Shown here piece after piece: positions 1 through 9,652 of a stretch of DNA of 64,000 bases (its first letter is position 1; each line of letters starts with the position of its first letter). The notes beneath the pieces are model-generated. The model had not been told where the DNA came from, did not search any database, and was given only the letters and a program-made list of their open reading frames with translations. Position numbers and translations under genes: made by a program. The stretch comes from Zunongwangia atlantica 22II14-10F7 (GTDB taxonomy: Bacteria > Bacteroidota > Bacteroidia > Flavobacteriales > Flavobacteriaceae): the NCBI RefSeq assembly GCF_002094855.1, contig NZ_ARYN01000015.1, forward strand, positions 1 through 64,000. The letters run 5' to 3'.

Positions 1-40
1 TATACTATGACCGTTTTTTGCAGGAGTAGAAGAACTACCT

Positions 41-3000
41 GTGACTCCGGTTTTAGTGGAAGAAAATATAGATGTAATTTCTGGAGGAGACGTAACATTT
101 GAAATAGAAAATCCAGATGCCAACTTAACGTATAACTGGTATGCTGAAGGGGATGCAGCTACTATAATTCATACGGGGGAGACGTATGAAATTACAAATG
201 TGACCGCTTCAGCAGGTTATACAGTGAGAGCAATTTCTGATGCCGGTTGCGAAAGTGAGGCTGCTATTGCAACTATAAATCTATTGCCAGATTCATTAGC
301 TCCAACGGTAGTTCCTTCAGAAGCTACCATTACTGAAGGTGAAACGGTGACTTTTACAGCTAGCAGTGAAAATCCAGACCCTGTTGTGTATGCCTGGTTT
401 GATGAAGATGGCGTGGAAGTTTTTGTGGGAGAAAACTTCACTACACCATCAGATTTAAGCCCTGGAACTTATACTTATGATGTAATTTCCAGGAATCCAG
501 ATACGGGACAGGAGTCTGAACCTACGCAGGTCACTGTAATAGTTTTAGAGCAATTGTTGCCTCCAACGGTAGTTCCTTCAGAAGCTACAACTACTGAAGG
601 TGAAACTGTGACTTTTAAAGCAAGCAGTGAAAATCCAGATCCTGTAGTGTATGCCTGGTTTGATAAAGATGGTGTTGAAGTTTTTGTGGGAGAAAACTTT
701 ACGACACCATCAAATTTAAGCCCTGGAACCTATACTTATGATGTAATTTCCAGAAATCCAGATACGGGACAGGAGTCTGAACCAACGCAAGTTGTAGTAA
801 TTGTAGAACCAATAGGAGATTTAAATGATTGTACTGCGGCTAACGCTCAGAATAATGGGATAGATGGATTGCTTTGTGTATCATGCGGAGTAACAAATGC
901 CGGTAATGCCGTAGATAATGATCCAGATAATTTTAGCCGTTTAAGTGTATCGGTTGGCGTAGCTGCTTCGGTTTATCAGGAATTAATTTTTCCACAGGCG
1001 GGTATTTCAGGAGATAATATTCGATTAGATTTAGGAATACCTAGTGGCCTTGCTGATGTAGGTGTTTTAAGCGGTATTCAGTTGACATTGTTCAATGGTG
1101 CAACTCAGGTTAATCAGTTTACTTTAGACGCTTCTTTAGTTTCAGTAAATGTACTTGGAGGAGATCGATTTACAGCAGATTTTGAAGCTAACGGAACCTA
1201 TGATCGAGTTGAGGTTAGAAATTTAGGTCTTGTAACTGCGCTTACCAGCCTAGATATATATGGAGCTTACATTTTGGTGCCAGAGGTACAGGTTGATAAT
1301 GATACTGTAGAAATTTGTAGTGGAGAAACAGTTGATTTCAATATAGCAACTGAGGCAGGTTTATCTTATGCCTGGTACGACTCAGAAACAGGAGGTAGTC
1401 TATTAGCAACTGGAGGTAATTATTCAACTTCAGAAATAAATACCAGTCAGACTTTCTATTTAGAAATAAGTAGGAATTCTTGTCCAATTCAGGATAGAAT
1501 TCCGTATGAAGTCGAGGTCTTACCAACCGCTACGGAAGATGATATAGTTGTAAATGACTTAAGCATTTGTGCTGGTGGAAGTGTGGAACTACAAGCAAGC
1601 AGTTCAATCACAAATCCAATATTTACATTTTACTCAGATGCAGAATTAATTTCAGAAATCACCAATCTTACCGTAACACCCACAGTAACTACAACGTATT
1701 ATGTAACTGTAAGTGGAGATAAAGTGTGTGAAAACCTTCCAAGTGATGCTGCAATGATCACGGTGGCCGTTAGCGATCCGGGTACACCAACTACAGATAT
1801 GGCTATGCAGAGTTTTTGTGCTCCGGCTACAGTTGCCGATCTAATGACCAATGAAGGAAATGTAGTTTGGTATGCCGATGAAACTGGTGCAGATATTTTA
1901 GATGAATCTACAACGCTTCAGGATGGAATGACTTATTATGCTGGTTTTGATCCTGCCAGTGGTTGTGCTAGTTCAGAGTTATTAGCAGTAACTGTTGAAA
2001 TTTTACCTACTGCTACAGAATCTGATATTATAACTACAGATTTAGAAATTTGCTTAGGAGAGAGTTTTGAGTTAAGCGCAAGTAGTGCGATAGCGAATCC
2101 TGTGTTTAGATATTATACTAATGCTAGTCTTACTTCAGAGATTACAAATCTTACGCTTATTCCAACATTTAACGCAACCTATTATGTAACAGTAAGTGGG
2201 GACGGACTTTGTGAAAATTTACCCGGAGATGCTGCGACGATTACGGTTACAATTAGTAATCCTGGTACGCCAACTACAGATATGCCAATGCAAAGTTTCT
2301 GTACTTCTGCTACGGTAGCGGATTTAATGACCAATGAAGAGAATGTAGTTTGGTATGCTGATGAAGATGGAACAACACTACTTGCACAAGACGAAGCTTT
2401 AGTTGATGGAATGAACTATTACGCCGGTTTTGATCCTACTCTAGGATGTCCTAGCAATCAATTGTTAGCGGTACAAGTGGAGATCTTGCCAACCGCTACA
2501 GAAGATGATATTATTGTAAATGATTTAAATATTTGTACAGGTGGAAGTGTTGATTTAGAGGCAAGCAGTTCAATTACAAATCCAATATTTACATTTTATT
2601 CAGATGCAGAATTAACTTCAGAAATCACTAATATTAACGTATCACCAACGGTAACTACCACCTATTATGTAAGTGTAAGTGGAGATGGAGTTTGTGAAAA
2701 TCTTCCTGGCGACGCCGCAATGATTACAGTAATTGTTAGTGATCCGGGTACACCAACCACCGATATGCCAACACAAAGTTACTGTGCTCCAGCCACAGTA
2801 GCCGATTTGATGACCAATGAAGGAAACGTAGTTTGGTATGCTGATGAAGATGGAACAACACTACTTGCAGAAGACCAAGCTTTAGTTGACGGAACAACCT
2901 ATTATGCCGGATTCGATCCAGCCAGTGGATGTGCTAGTTCAGCATTGTTAGCTGTTGAAGTTGAAATTCTACCAACCGCTACGGAATCTGATCTGGTAGC

Positions 3001-5332
3001 AATGGATTATGATATCTGTATGGGTGGTAGTGTGGAACTGGAATCAACAACTTCGGTAGCCAATGCAACGATAAGGTATTACGCCGATGCAGATCTAATG
3101 ACTGAGATCACCGATCTAACAGTAATGCCAACGACAACTACAAGCTATTATGTAACGGTAAGTGGTGATGGACTTTGTGAAAACTTACCAGGTGATGCGG
3201 CGATGATTACGGTAAATGTAAGCGATCCCGGTACACCAACTACGGATATGCTAACACAAAGTTTCTGCGGAGATGCTACCATAGCTGATCTGATAACCAA
3301 TGAAGGCAATGTGGTGTGGTATGCCGATGAAGAAGGAACAACGATCCTGTCCGATACTGAAATATTAGTAAACGGAACTTACTATGCCGGTTTTGACCCA
3401 GCAAGCGGTTGTGCAAGCAGTGAACTATTAGCGGTAACAGTAGAGATTCTACCAACAGCTACGGAATCAGATCTGGTAACAATAGATTACGATATCTGCG
3501 TGGGTGGAAGTGTGGCACTGGAGGCAACGACTTCAGTAGCCAATGCAACGATTAGATATTACGCTGATGCTGAACTGACCACGGAAATCACCGATCTAAC
3601 AGTAATGCCAACGGCAACTACAAGCTATTATGCAACGGTAAGTGGTAATGGTATTTGTGAAAACCTTCCTGGTGATGCCGCAATGATCACGGTAAGTGTC
3701 AGTGATCCGGGGACACCAACCACCGATATGCCAACACAAAGTTTCTGTGCTGAAGCTACTGTAGCCGATCTAATGACCAATGAAGGAAACGTAGTATGGT
3801 ATGCTGATGAAACTGGTGGAGACATTTTAGATGAATCTACTTCCCTTCAGGATGGAATGATTTACTATGCAGCTTTCGATCCAGCCAGTGGATGTTCTGG
3901 TTCAGAACGTTTAGCAGTTACAGTAGATTTTTTACCTACGGCTACCGCTAATGATATAGCAGTGAACGATAGCTTTATTTGTAGTGGCGGTAATGTTATA
4001 CTTACGGCAACTAGCTCGATTAGCAATCCTGTATTTAGGTATTATACTGATGCAGCTCTAACTTCAGAAATTACCGATCTAACAGTTATGCCAACAAGCA
4101 CTACTGCTTATTACGTAACGGTAAGTGGAGATGAAATTTGTGAAAACTTACCGGGTGAAGCGGCTACACTTCAGGTAATTGTAAGTGATCCCGGTACGCC
4201 AACAACAGCATTACCTAATCAATCTTTTTGCGCCGGGGCAACGGTGGCTGATATTCAGGTAAATGAAAGTAATGTTGTTTGGTATGCTTCTGCAGATGCA
4301 ACAAACCCAATTGCTCAAAATACGCAATTAGAAAACGGTATGACCTATTATGCCGGTTTTGATCCCGCTAGTGGTTGTTCAAGTTCACAGCGATTAGCAG
4401 TTACAATTAGCTTACTAGCAGATACGGTTGCGAGTATAGACGGACTCACAGATGATATCTGTTTAATGGATGAAGTGACTTATACTACAGAATCTGGTAA
4501 AGAAGATTACTTATGGGATATCGAAGGAGGTGAAATTACAGCCGGTGGTGGATTATCTGATAATTCAGTTACTGTAAGATGGACAAGCCTTTTAAATACT
4601 TCAGTAAGTGTTTCTTATATGGATAACGGAAGTTGTTCAGCAGAACTTATGGAAATAATCGATATCATAGTGGTAAACTGTTCAGATCTAGCGATGAGCG
4701 TTTCTGTAGATAACTTCTCACCGATGATTGGAGAAGATGTGACTTTCACCATTAGGGTTGATAATCTCGGTAATGTAGACTTTAATGATATCATGATTCG
4801 AAGTATGTTGCCAGAGGGTTACAGAGTAAAATCGATAACTTCAGTAAAGGGTCAGTTCAGTATGGTAAATAGAAATTGGAAGATATCGATGCTACAGGCA
4901 CATGCCTTTGCTGAAGCCAGAATTATTGCGGAGGTCACAGATGAGGATGATTATATGAAAGTGGTAGAACTTATGTCTAGCGTTCCGGTAGATCCTAATG
5001 CAAGTAATAACAGGGCACAAATTACGGTTAATCCGCTTTGTCTAGTGGTTTATAATGAATTTACTCCAAATAATGATGGTTCTAATGATGTATTCAGGAT
5101 CGATTGTATAGAGAATTATCCTAATAACAAACTAGAAGTATACAATCGCTATGGAGATCTGGTATATGAAACCAGGGGATACCAAAACGATTGGGACGGA
5201 ACGGCAAATCGAGGGCCGGTACTTACCAACAAACCCTTACCAGTAGGTACGTATTATTACATATTGCAGGTAGATGGAAGAGGAGAAGTAGAAAATTTAA
5301 ACATGCAGGGATGGTTATATATAATGAGATAA
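41..5332 (+). CDS. T9SS type B sorted giant repeat adhesin, 3' part, probably frameshifted
   Basis: A very large cell-surface protein made of Ig-like repeats, exported by the type IX secretion system. In the open frame (1763 aa) I see an Ig-like start, two near-identical 87-aa Ig-like units (about residues 88-260), a jelly-roll-like region with paired Cys (about 265-415), six tandem units of about 161 aa (about 494-1458), a DUF11-type domain (about 1549-1665) and a gliding-motility-associated C-terminal domain (about 1670-1763, with F-T-P-N-N-D-G and the ending G-W-L-Y-I-M-R), which is the type B T9SS signal. The first possible start in frame is GTG at 41, but no signal peptide follows it and the frame is closed by TGA at 8-10. 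Removing one T from the T6 run at 14-19 joins it to frame 1 and restores an Ig strand. The gene therefore most likely begins upstream of the window and is frameshifted, or the base is a sequencing error. PorP/SprF and OmpA genes follow directly. Confidence 0.85.
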   Translation: MTPVLVEENIDVISGGDVTFEIENPDANLTYNWYAEGDAATIIHTGETYEITNVTASAGYTVRAISDAGCESEAAIATINLLPDSLAPTVVPSEATITEGETVTFTASSENPDPVVYAWFDEDGVEVFVGENFTTPSDLSPGTYTYDVISRNPDTGQESEPTQVTVIVLEQLLPPTVVPSEATTTEGETVTFKASSENPDPVVYAWFDKDGVEVFVGENFTTPSNLSPGTYTYDVISRNPDTGQESEPTQVVVIVEPIGDLNDCTAANAQNNGIDGLLCVSCGVTNAGNAVDNDPDNFSRLSVSVGVAASVYQELIFPQAGISGDNIRLDLGIPSGLADVGVLSGIQLTLFNGATQVNQFTLDASLVSVNVLGGDRFTADFEANGTYDRVEVRNLGLVTALTSLDIYGAYILVPEVQVDNDTVEICSGETVDFNIATEAGLSYAWYDSETGGSLLATGGNYSTSEINTSQTFYLEISRNSCPIQDRIPYEVEVLPTATEDDIVVNDLSICAGGSVELQASSSITNPIFTFYSDAELISEITNLTVTPTVTTTYYVTVSGDKVCENLPSDAAMITVAVSDPGTPTTDMAMQSFCAPATVADLMTNEGNVVWYADETGADILDESTTLQDGMTYYAGFDPASGCASSELLAVTVEILPTATESDIITTDLEICLGESFELSASSAIANPVFRYYTNASLTSEITNLTLIPTFNATYYVTVSGDGLCENLPGDAATITVTISNPGTPTTDMPMQSFCTSATVADLMTNEENVVWYADEDGTTLLAQDEALVDGMNYYAGFDPTLGCPSNQLLAVQVEILPTATEDDIIVNDLNICTGGSVDLEASSSITNPIFTFYSDAELTSEITNINVSPTVTTTYYVSVSGDGVCENLPGDAAMITVIVSDPGTPTTDMPTQSYCAPATVADLMTNEGNVVWYADEDGTTLLAEDQALVDGTTYYAGFDPASGCASSALLAVEVEILPTATESDLVAMDYDICMGGSVELESTTSVANATIRYYADADLMTEITDLTVMPTTTTSYYVTVSGDGLCENLPGDAAMITVNVSDPGTPTTDMLTQSFCGDATIADLITNEGNVVWYADEEGTTILSDTEILVNGTYYAGFDPASGCASSELLAVTVEILPTATESDLVTIDYDICVGGSVALEATTSVANATIRYYADAELTTEITDLTVMPTATTSYYATVSGNGICENLPGDAAMITVSVSDPGTPTTDMPTQSFCAEATVADLMTNEGNVVWYADETGGDILDESTSLQDGMIYYAAFDPASGCSGSERLAVTVDFLPTATANDIAVNDSFICSGGNVILTATSSISNPVFRYYTDAALTSEITDLTVMPTSTTAYYVTVSGDEICENLPGEAATLQVIVSDPGTPTTALPNQSFCAGATVADIQVNESNVVWYASADATNPIAQNTQLENGMTYYAGFDPASGCSSSQRLAVTISLLADTVASIDGLTDDICLMDEVTYTTESGKEDYLWDIEGGEITAGGGLSDNSVTVRWTSLLNTSVSVSYMDNGSCSAELMEIIDIIVVNCSDLAMSVSVDNFSPMIGEDVTFTIRVDNLGNVDFNDIMIRSMLPEGYRVKSITSVKGQFSMVNRNWKISMLQAHAFAEARIIAEVTDEDDYMKVVELMSSVPVDPNASNNRAQITVNPLCLVVYNEFTPNNDGSNDVFRIDCIENYPNNKLEVYNRYGDLVYETRGYQNDWDGTANRGPVLTNKPLPVGTYYYILQVDGRGEVENLNMQGWLYIMR
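302..823 (+). repeat. Two tandem 261-bp repeats inside the adhesin
   Basis: Two copies (starting near 302 and 563) encode almost identical 87-aa Ig-like units that begin T-V-V-P-S-E-A-T and end near E-S-E-P-T-Q-V. DNA identity is high, which suggests recent duplication or gene conversion. Confidence 0.85.
1520..4414 (+). repeat. Six tandem ~483-bp repeats inside the adhesin
   Basis: Unit starts are at 1520, 2003, 2486, 2969, 3449 and 3932; five units are 483 bp and the fourth is 480 bp. Each unit encodes two Ig-like halves: an A half (L-P-T-A-T-E... to about V-S-D-P-G-T-P-T) and a B half (Q-S-F-C... V-V-W-Y-A-D... Y-Y-A-G-F-D-P). Cys pairs are conserved in both halves. A-half and B-half subtypes are shuffled between units, which points to recombination within the array. 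Confidence 0.9.
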
Positions 5333-5375
5333 TGTATAGATAAAATTAAATCTTAACTGAGAAAAAATTAAAATT

Positions 5376-6314
5376 ATGAATACAGCTTATATATATAGAA
5401 ATTTAAAAGCCTGCTTAGTTCTTCTAATCTTAATAATAACTAAAGTGGCAAACGCGCAGCAAGATCCGCATTATACACAATATATGTACAATACAATGTC
5501 TATAAATCCTGCCTATGCAGGAAGTACAGGAAGCTTGCAGGCATTGCTGCTTTATCGTAGTCAATGGGTTGGGGTAGATGGAGCTCCAGAAACTCAGAAT
5601 TTTAGTGTGCATAGTCCGCTTCGTAATGAAAAAATGGGGCTGGGATTAAATATTGTAAATGATGAGCTTGGTCCATCCAGTGAAGTTTTTGCAGATGTAA
5701 ATTTTTCATATACCATTCAGACCGGGTATTACACAAAGCTCGCCCTAGGAGTTAAGGGTGGTGCCCGGCTTTTGAATGTAGATTGGAGCAAAGGTCGTTT
5801 TTACGATCCAGAAGATGTGCTTTTAAACACCAATATCGATAGTAGGATTATGCCATCTGTTGGTGCCGGCGCTTATTGGTATTCAGACCGTTGGTATATT
5901 GGTGCATCCGTTCCAAATTTTTTAAGATCAGATTATTATGATGATATTGAAGAGTCTGTACTTTCAGATCGCTTGCACTACTTCATAATGGGGGGCTATG
6001 TATTTGATATCAACCGAAATCTGAAATTGAAGCCTGCCTTTTTAGTAAAAGCGGTTAGCGGTGCACCAGTTTCAGTAGATGTTTCGGCCAATGTTTTATT
6101 ACAGGAATTCCTGAATTTAGGAGTAGCCTATCGATGGGAAGATTCGGTAAGCTTTTTAGCAGGCTTTCAAATCTCAAGAAGCTTATTTGTCGGATATTCT
6201 TTTGATTACACCACAACAGATTTTAATAAATATAATGATGGTACCCACGAGATTTTATTGCGCTTTGATCTCCTAAAAGGAAATAATAAAATTAAATCCC
6301 CTCGATTTTTCTAA
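5376..6314 (+). CDS. PorP/SprF family type IX secretion membrane protein
   Basis: Outer-membrane protein of the PorP/SprF family (312 aa). Family members work with T9SS substrates that carry the type B C-terminal domain, probably attaching or presenting them at the surface. A signal peptide ends in A-N-A-Q, followed by the family start Q-D-P-H-Y-T-Q-Y-M-Y-N (about residues 28-39) and N-P-A-Y-A-G-S. Beta-strand-rich sequence then runs to the end. It starts 43 bp after the adhesin stop and lies 12 bp before the OmpA gene, so the three are probably co-transcribed. Because SprF-like paralogues are usually dedicated to the neighbouring adhesin, this one is inferred to serve the upstream repeat protein. 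Confidence 0.93.
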   Translation: MNTAYIYRNLKACLVLLILIITKVANAQQDPHYTQYMYNTMSINPAYAGSTGSLQALLLYRSQWVGVDGAPETQNFSVHSPLRNEKMGLGLNIVNDELGPSSEVFADVNFSYTIQTGYYTKLALGVKGGARLLNVDWSKGRFYDPEDVLLNTNIDSRIMPSVGAGAYWYSDRWYIGASVPNFLRSDYYDDIEESVLSDRLHYFIMGGYVFDINRNLKLKPAFLVKAVSGAPVSVDVSANVLLQEFLNLGVAYRWEDSVSFLAGFQISRSLFVGYSFDYTTTDFNKYNDGTHEILLRFDLLKGNNKIKSPRFF

Positions 6315-6326
6315 TTCACTTTTGTT

Positions 6327-8252
6327 ATGAAAAACTACATTTTACTATTGTTTTTTTTGAGTTTGGGAGTTACGCTACAGGCGCAACGTTTAAAGCATGC
6401 CGATCAATTATTTGAGGAAATGAATTATATAGAGGCCGCAAAAGTCTATGATGATTATCTGGCCAAAACCGATGAAAGAGAAATTGAAACCTTGAAAAAA
6501 GCCGGGGATGCTCACTATTTAATTAGTGAGATCCCAGAGGCTTTAAAATGGTATACGGAATTGTATAGCATTCAGGGAGAAGCGATGGAAGATGATTATA
6601 TGTTTAAATATATCCAAAGTTTACGCGGAGTTCAGGATTATAAGAAAGCAGATGAACTTGCTGAAGTTTACTTAAAACGAAAGAATAATCCCATGCTTAT
6701 AGCTCGTTTTATGGAACAGAAAAAGGAGTTATGGGGAATGCAGGAAGGAAACTCTGGTTACCTACTTTATAATTTGTCCACAAATAGCGAGAATTCAGAT
6801 TTTGGGCCGGCATTTTATGGCGACCAGTTAGTGTATTCTTCCAGTAAAAAGAATAATGAAACTGGCAATAAAATTTATGTATGGAACCAACAACCTTTTC
6901 TTGACCTGTACATTGCAGATCGCACTAAGAATAATGGTGAGCTTATAAATGAAAAATTATTTATGGAAGGTCTGGCTTCCCGTTATCATGATGCCACCAT
7001 TGCATTTTCCAGAGATTTAGATACCATTTATTACACCACTAATATGAGCAAAAACAACAAGCTGTTTAGTAATGCAGATGGTGTAAATAATTTCCATGTA
7101 ATGCGCGGACTTATAAAAGAAGGTGAGATTAGCGATGTAGAAGACCTAATTTTTAATAGTAAAGACTATTCGGTTGGACATCCGGCACTTAGCGGAGATG
7201 GAAAACACTTGTTTTTTGTCTCCGATATGCCGGGTGGATTTGGTGATACCGATATTTATGTAGTTCAGCTCAACACCGACGGAAGTATGACGCAGCCTAA
7301 AAACCTTGGGCCAGAAATTAATACTGAAGGTCGAGAAATGTTCCCATATTACCAGGATGATGTTTTGTATTTTTCTTCAGATGGACATTATGGTTTAGGC
7401 GGATTGGATATTTTTCAGGCTAAAAATTTAGGTGATTTTCGTTTTAGCGTTCCGCAGAATTTAGCAAAACCAATTAATAGCAGTAAAGATGATTTTTCTT
7501 ATATCATTGCTGAAAATCAGGAAGACGGTTATATATCCTCTAACCGAAGTATGGGCAAAGGCGATGATGATATTTATTATTTTACACGTTGCTGTTATCA
7601 ATTAGTGGCGGGAAAAGTATTGGATTCACTTACCAAAAAACCTTTAGAAAATGCGGCTATAATTATCAAAGATCAATTTGATGCAAAAATAAAAACAGTA
7701 ACCACAGATAGCCAGGGAATGTATGTAGCGCAGGTTCCCTGTAATGATGAGTTTTTATTTACTGCGGAAAAAAATAACTACTCAAAAGCTGCAAAATCGA
7801 TTACCACAGAAAATGTTCATCGTGATACCATAAGTGGGGTTAACTTTTTACTGTCTGCTTACCAGGATCTGGTAGAGACCGATGGTGATGAGGAGAAAAT
7901 AAAGATCGATCCTATATTTTTTGAATTTAACCAATACGATATACGGCCAAAAGCGGCAAAACAGCTGGATCATATAGTGTATGTGATGCAAAGTTTTCCT
8001 GAAATGAAGATCAAGATCGAATCGCATACCGATTCCCGAGGTAGTGATACTTATAATTTAATTTTGTCTCAAAATCGTGCAAAATCGACTAAAGAGTATC
8101 TAATCTCGCAAAGAATTGCTGAAAACCGAATTGTAAGCATCAAAGGCTACGGGGAAATTGAAATCCTAAACCGCTGCAAAAACAAGGTCGAATGTTCTGA
8201 TGAAGAACACGAAGAAAACCGCCGCTCAGATTTTATTGTGGTGGAGAGGTAG
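6327..8252 (+). CDS. OmpA family protein with PD40 beta-propeller repeats
   Basis: A periplasmic or outer-membrane-associated protein (641 aa) of the kind that accompanies PorP/SprF and type B T9SS substrates. Order seen: signal peptide ending L-Q-A-Q (about residue 19); TPR-like helices with F-E-E-M-N-Y-I-E-A-A (about 25-110); PD40/WD40-like blades (about 160-420, for example H-P-A-L-S-G-D-G-K-H-L-F-F-V-S-D); a carboxypeptidase-regulatory or CNA-B-like domain (about 425-500); and a C-terminal OmpA domain (about 525-641, with F-E-F-N-Q-Y-D-I and the peptidoglycan-binding signature S-H-T-D-S-R-G). The OmpA domain should bind peptidoglycan. It is third in the adhesin-PorP-OmpA operon, and its length is usual for this architecture. 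Confidence 0.93.
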   Translation: MKNYILLLFFLSLGVTLQAQRLKHADQLFEEMNYIEAAKVYDDYLAKTDEREIETLKKAGDAHYLISEIPEALKWYTELYSIQGEAMEDDYMFKYIQSLRGVQDYKKADELAEVYLKRKNNPMLIARFMEQKKELWGMQEGNSGYLLYNLSTNSENSDFGPAFYGDQLVYSSSKKNNETGNKIYVWNQQPFLDLYIADRTKNNGELINEKLFMEGLASRYHDATIAFSRDLDTIYYTTNMSKNNKLFSNADGVNNFHVMRGLIKEGEISDVEDLIFNSKDYSVGHPALSGDGKHLFFVSDMPGGFGDTDIYVVQLNTDGSMTQPKNLGPEINTEGREMFPYYQDDVLYFSSDGHYGLGGLDIFQAKNLGDFRFSVPQNLAKPINSSKDDFSYIIAENQEDGYISSNRSMGKGDDDIYYFTRCCYQLVAGKVLDSLTKKPLENAAIIIKDQFDAKIKTVTTDSQGMYVAQVPCNDEFLFTAEKNNYSKAAKSITTENVHRDTISGVNFLLSAYQDLVETDGDEEKIKIDPIFFEFNQYDIRPKAAKQLDHIVYVMQSFPEMKIKIESHTDSRGSDTYNLILSQNRAKSTKEYLISQRIAENRIVSIKGYGEIEILNRCKNKVECSDEEHEENRRSDFIVVER

Positions 8253-8634
8253 GAGTGACTAATATCTATGTACAATTGTTTGAAATTTGAAGTATTATTT
8301 CTGAATGAATATTTTTTAAAAGGGAAACGGTCAAGATTCTAATTTTCAAAAAAAAATAATGGACTAACAGTTCAGCAAATTTAATTTCATCTTTTTTTCA
8401 TTTGCCGTAAAATACCCGATATCAGGTATTTTTTGAAGCTTTAGATCTTAAGAAAACATATCAAAAATGATCAATACTGATACTTGGAGTATAAATTTTA
8501 AAAATTGATTTTGTTCTAGGATTTTGTGTGAATTAGTTTTAGATTTATGAAAATCAATTTGTTAGTGGGGATTTCCCAATATTACACCTAAAAAGTTTTA
8601 AAGTAATTCATTCAATCATCTAATTTCGATCATC
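8253..8634. other. Intergenic region, AT-rich, nothing recognised
   Basis: 382 bp between the OmpA gene and the next secreted protein. No hairpin with a T tract, no tRNA and no open frame with a plausible start were seen. It presumably holds the 3' end of the adhesin operon and the promoter of the following gene. Confidence 0.5.
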
Positions 8635-9606
8635 ATGAAGACAAAAATCCTTTTCATTTTCATCGCTTTTTCCTTTTTCAATCTTAATGCGCAACAATCA
8701 GATCTTAGTGCTAATAAGATTATGATAAAAGTTTATAAAAATTACCAGGAAAATCAACCTGAAGAAACACACATGGCCAAAACTTATTCGGCGGAATTGA
8801 TAAGGTTGAATAACGATCCTGTAGTCTTAAATGAAAGTATTGGTTATTCGATCTATTTGGGGCAAAAAAGAAATACTGCAGTGTACTCAGATTATAAATT
8901 TGTGCCTAAAAATTCAAGAATTTCAACACCTAAGGCTGAATTCGAAAAGTGGATCGAGAAAGAAACAAATATCAGTATTATAGGATTATCTACCGGAATT
9001 CACCAATATCGTGTGTTTCAGGAATTAGGCCCTATTTCAAAGAAAAAACACAATGTATTTAAATACAATATCGAGAAGATCACTAAAGAAAATGAAGCGA
9101 TCGTTCATTTTTTAAATGATCATTTTGAAGGAGAGTTAACTGTAGATCTAAACGATTATTCTATCAAAAATGCGAGTTATACGACTAAAAAATTATATAG
9201 TATGACACTAAACCGTTATGTTGAAGGTGATGTGGAACTATATTTTGAAAATTCTTCGCGATTATCCAAAATATCATCGAAGTATAAATATAAGGAAATG
9301 GATTATGAGAATAATCTGATGGTTTTGGAGCAAAAATTGGAAGATTTCGAGATCTCTTCAAATGAGTACTGGGCATTTAATTTGTACAGTCAAAATCCCT
9401 TTGTGATCTATAATGAAACCGAATGGAAAAAATATAAAAACATACTATCGAAATTCGATAATTTAGATGCTAATTTTTATGCTTCAGCTAGAGCAGAATT
9501 AAAAAATAGTCTCTGTGAAAATTCGGGTAAGTGGTTAACTTCAGAATCTAATCAGTTAAAACTTGCTTATCATAAAATAAGGTCTTTAGAGCTACAATTC
9601 GATTAG
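8635..9606 (+). CDS. Secreted protein of unknown function
   Basis: 323 aa with a clear signal peptide (M-K-T-K-I-L-F-I-F-I-A-F-S-F-F then N-L-N-A-Q, cleavage near residue 19). The mature part is rich in Lys, Asn, Tyr and Glu, with alternating beta-like segments and no motif I recognise. It resembles the part after the carboxypeptidase-regulatory domain in some Bacteroidota surface proteins, but that domain is absent and the likeness is weak. It stands alone, converging on the MFS gene on the other strand. The function cannot be told. Confidence 0.8.
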   Translation: MKTKILFIFIAFSFFNLNAQQSDLSANKIMIKVYKNYQENQPEETHMAKTYSAELIRLNNDPVVLNESIGYSIYLGQKRNTAVYSDYKFVPKNSRISTPKAEFEKWIEKETNISIIGLSTGIHQYRVFQELGPISKKKHNVFKYNIEKITKENEAIVHFLNDHFEGELTVDLNDYSIKNASYTTKKLYSMTLNRYVEGDVELYFENSSRLSKISSKYKYKEMDYENNLMVLEQKLEDFEISSNEYWAFNLYSQNPFVIYNETEWKKYKNILSKFDNLDANFYASARAELKNSLCENSGKWLTSESNQLKLAYHKIRSLELQFD

Positions 9607-9652
9607 TTTTATGCCTAAAATACGATTTTGCTATTCCTTTCAGTGTAAAAAA

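Noticed and set aside
41-43. GTG as a true start of the adhesin gene
   Set aside because: No signal peptide follows although the protein has a T9SS signal, and the sequence just upstream continues an Ig-like domain if one T is removed.
1520-4414. Regular repeats as a possible CRISPR array
   Set aside because: Units are about 483 bp, fully coding in one frame, with no short repeat-spacer pattern.
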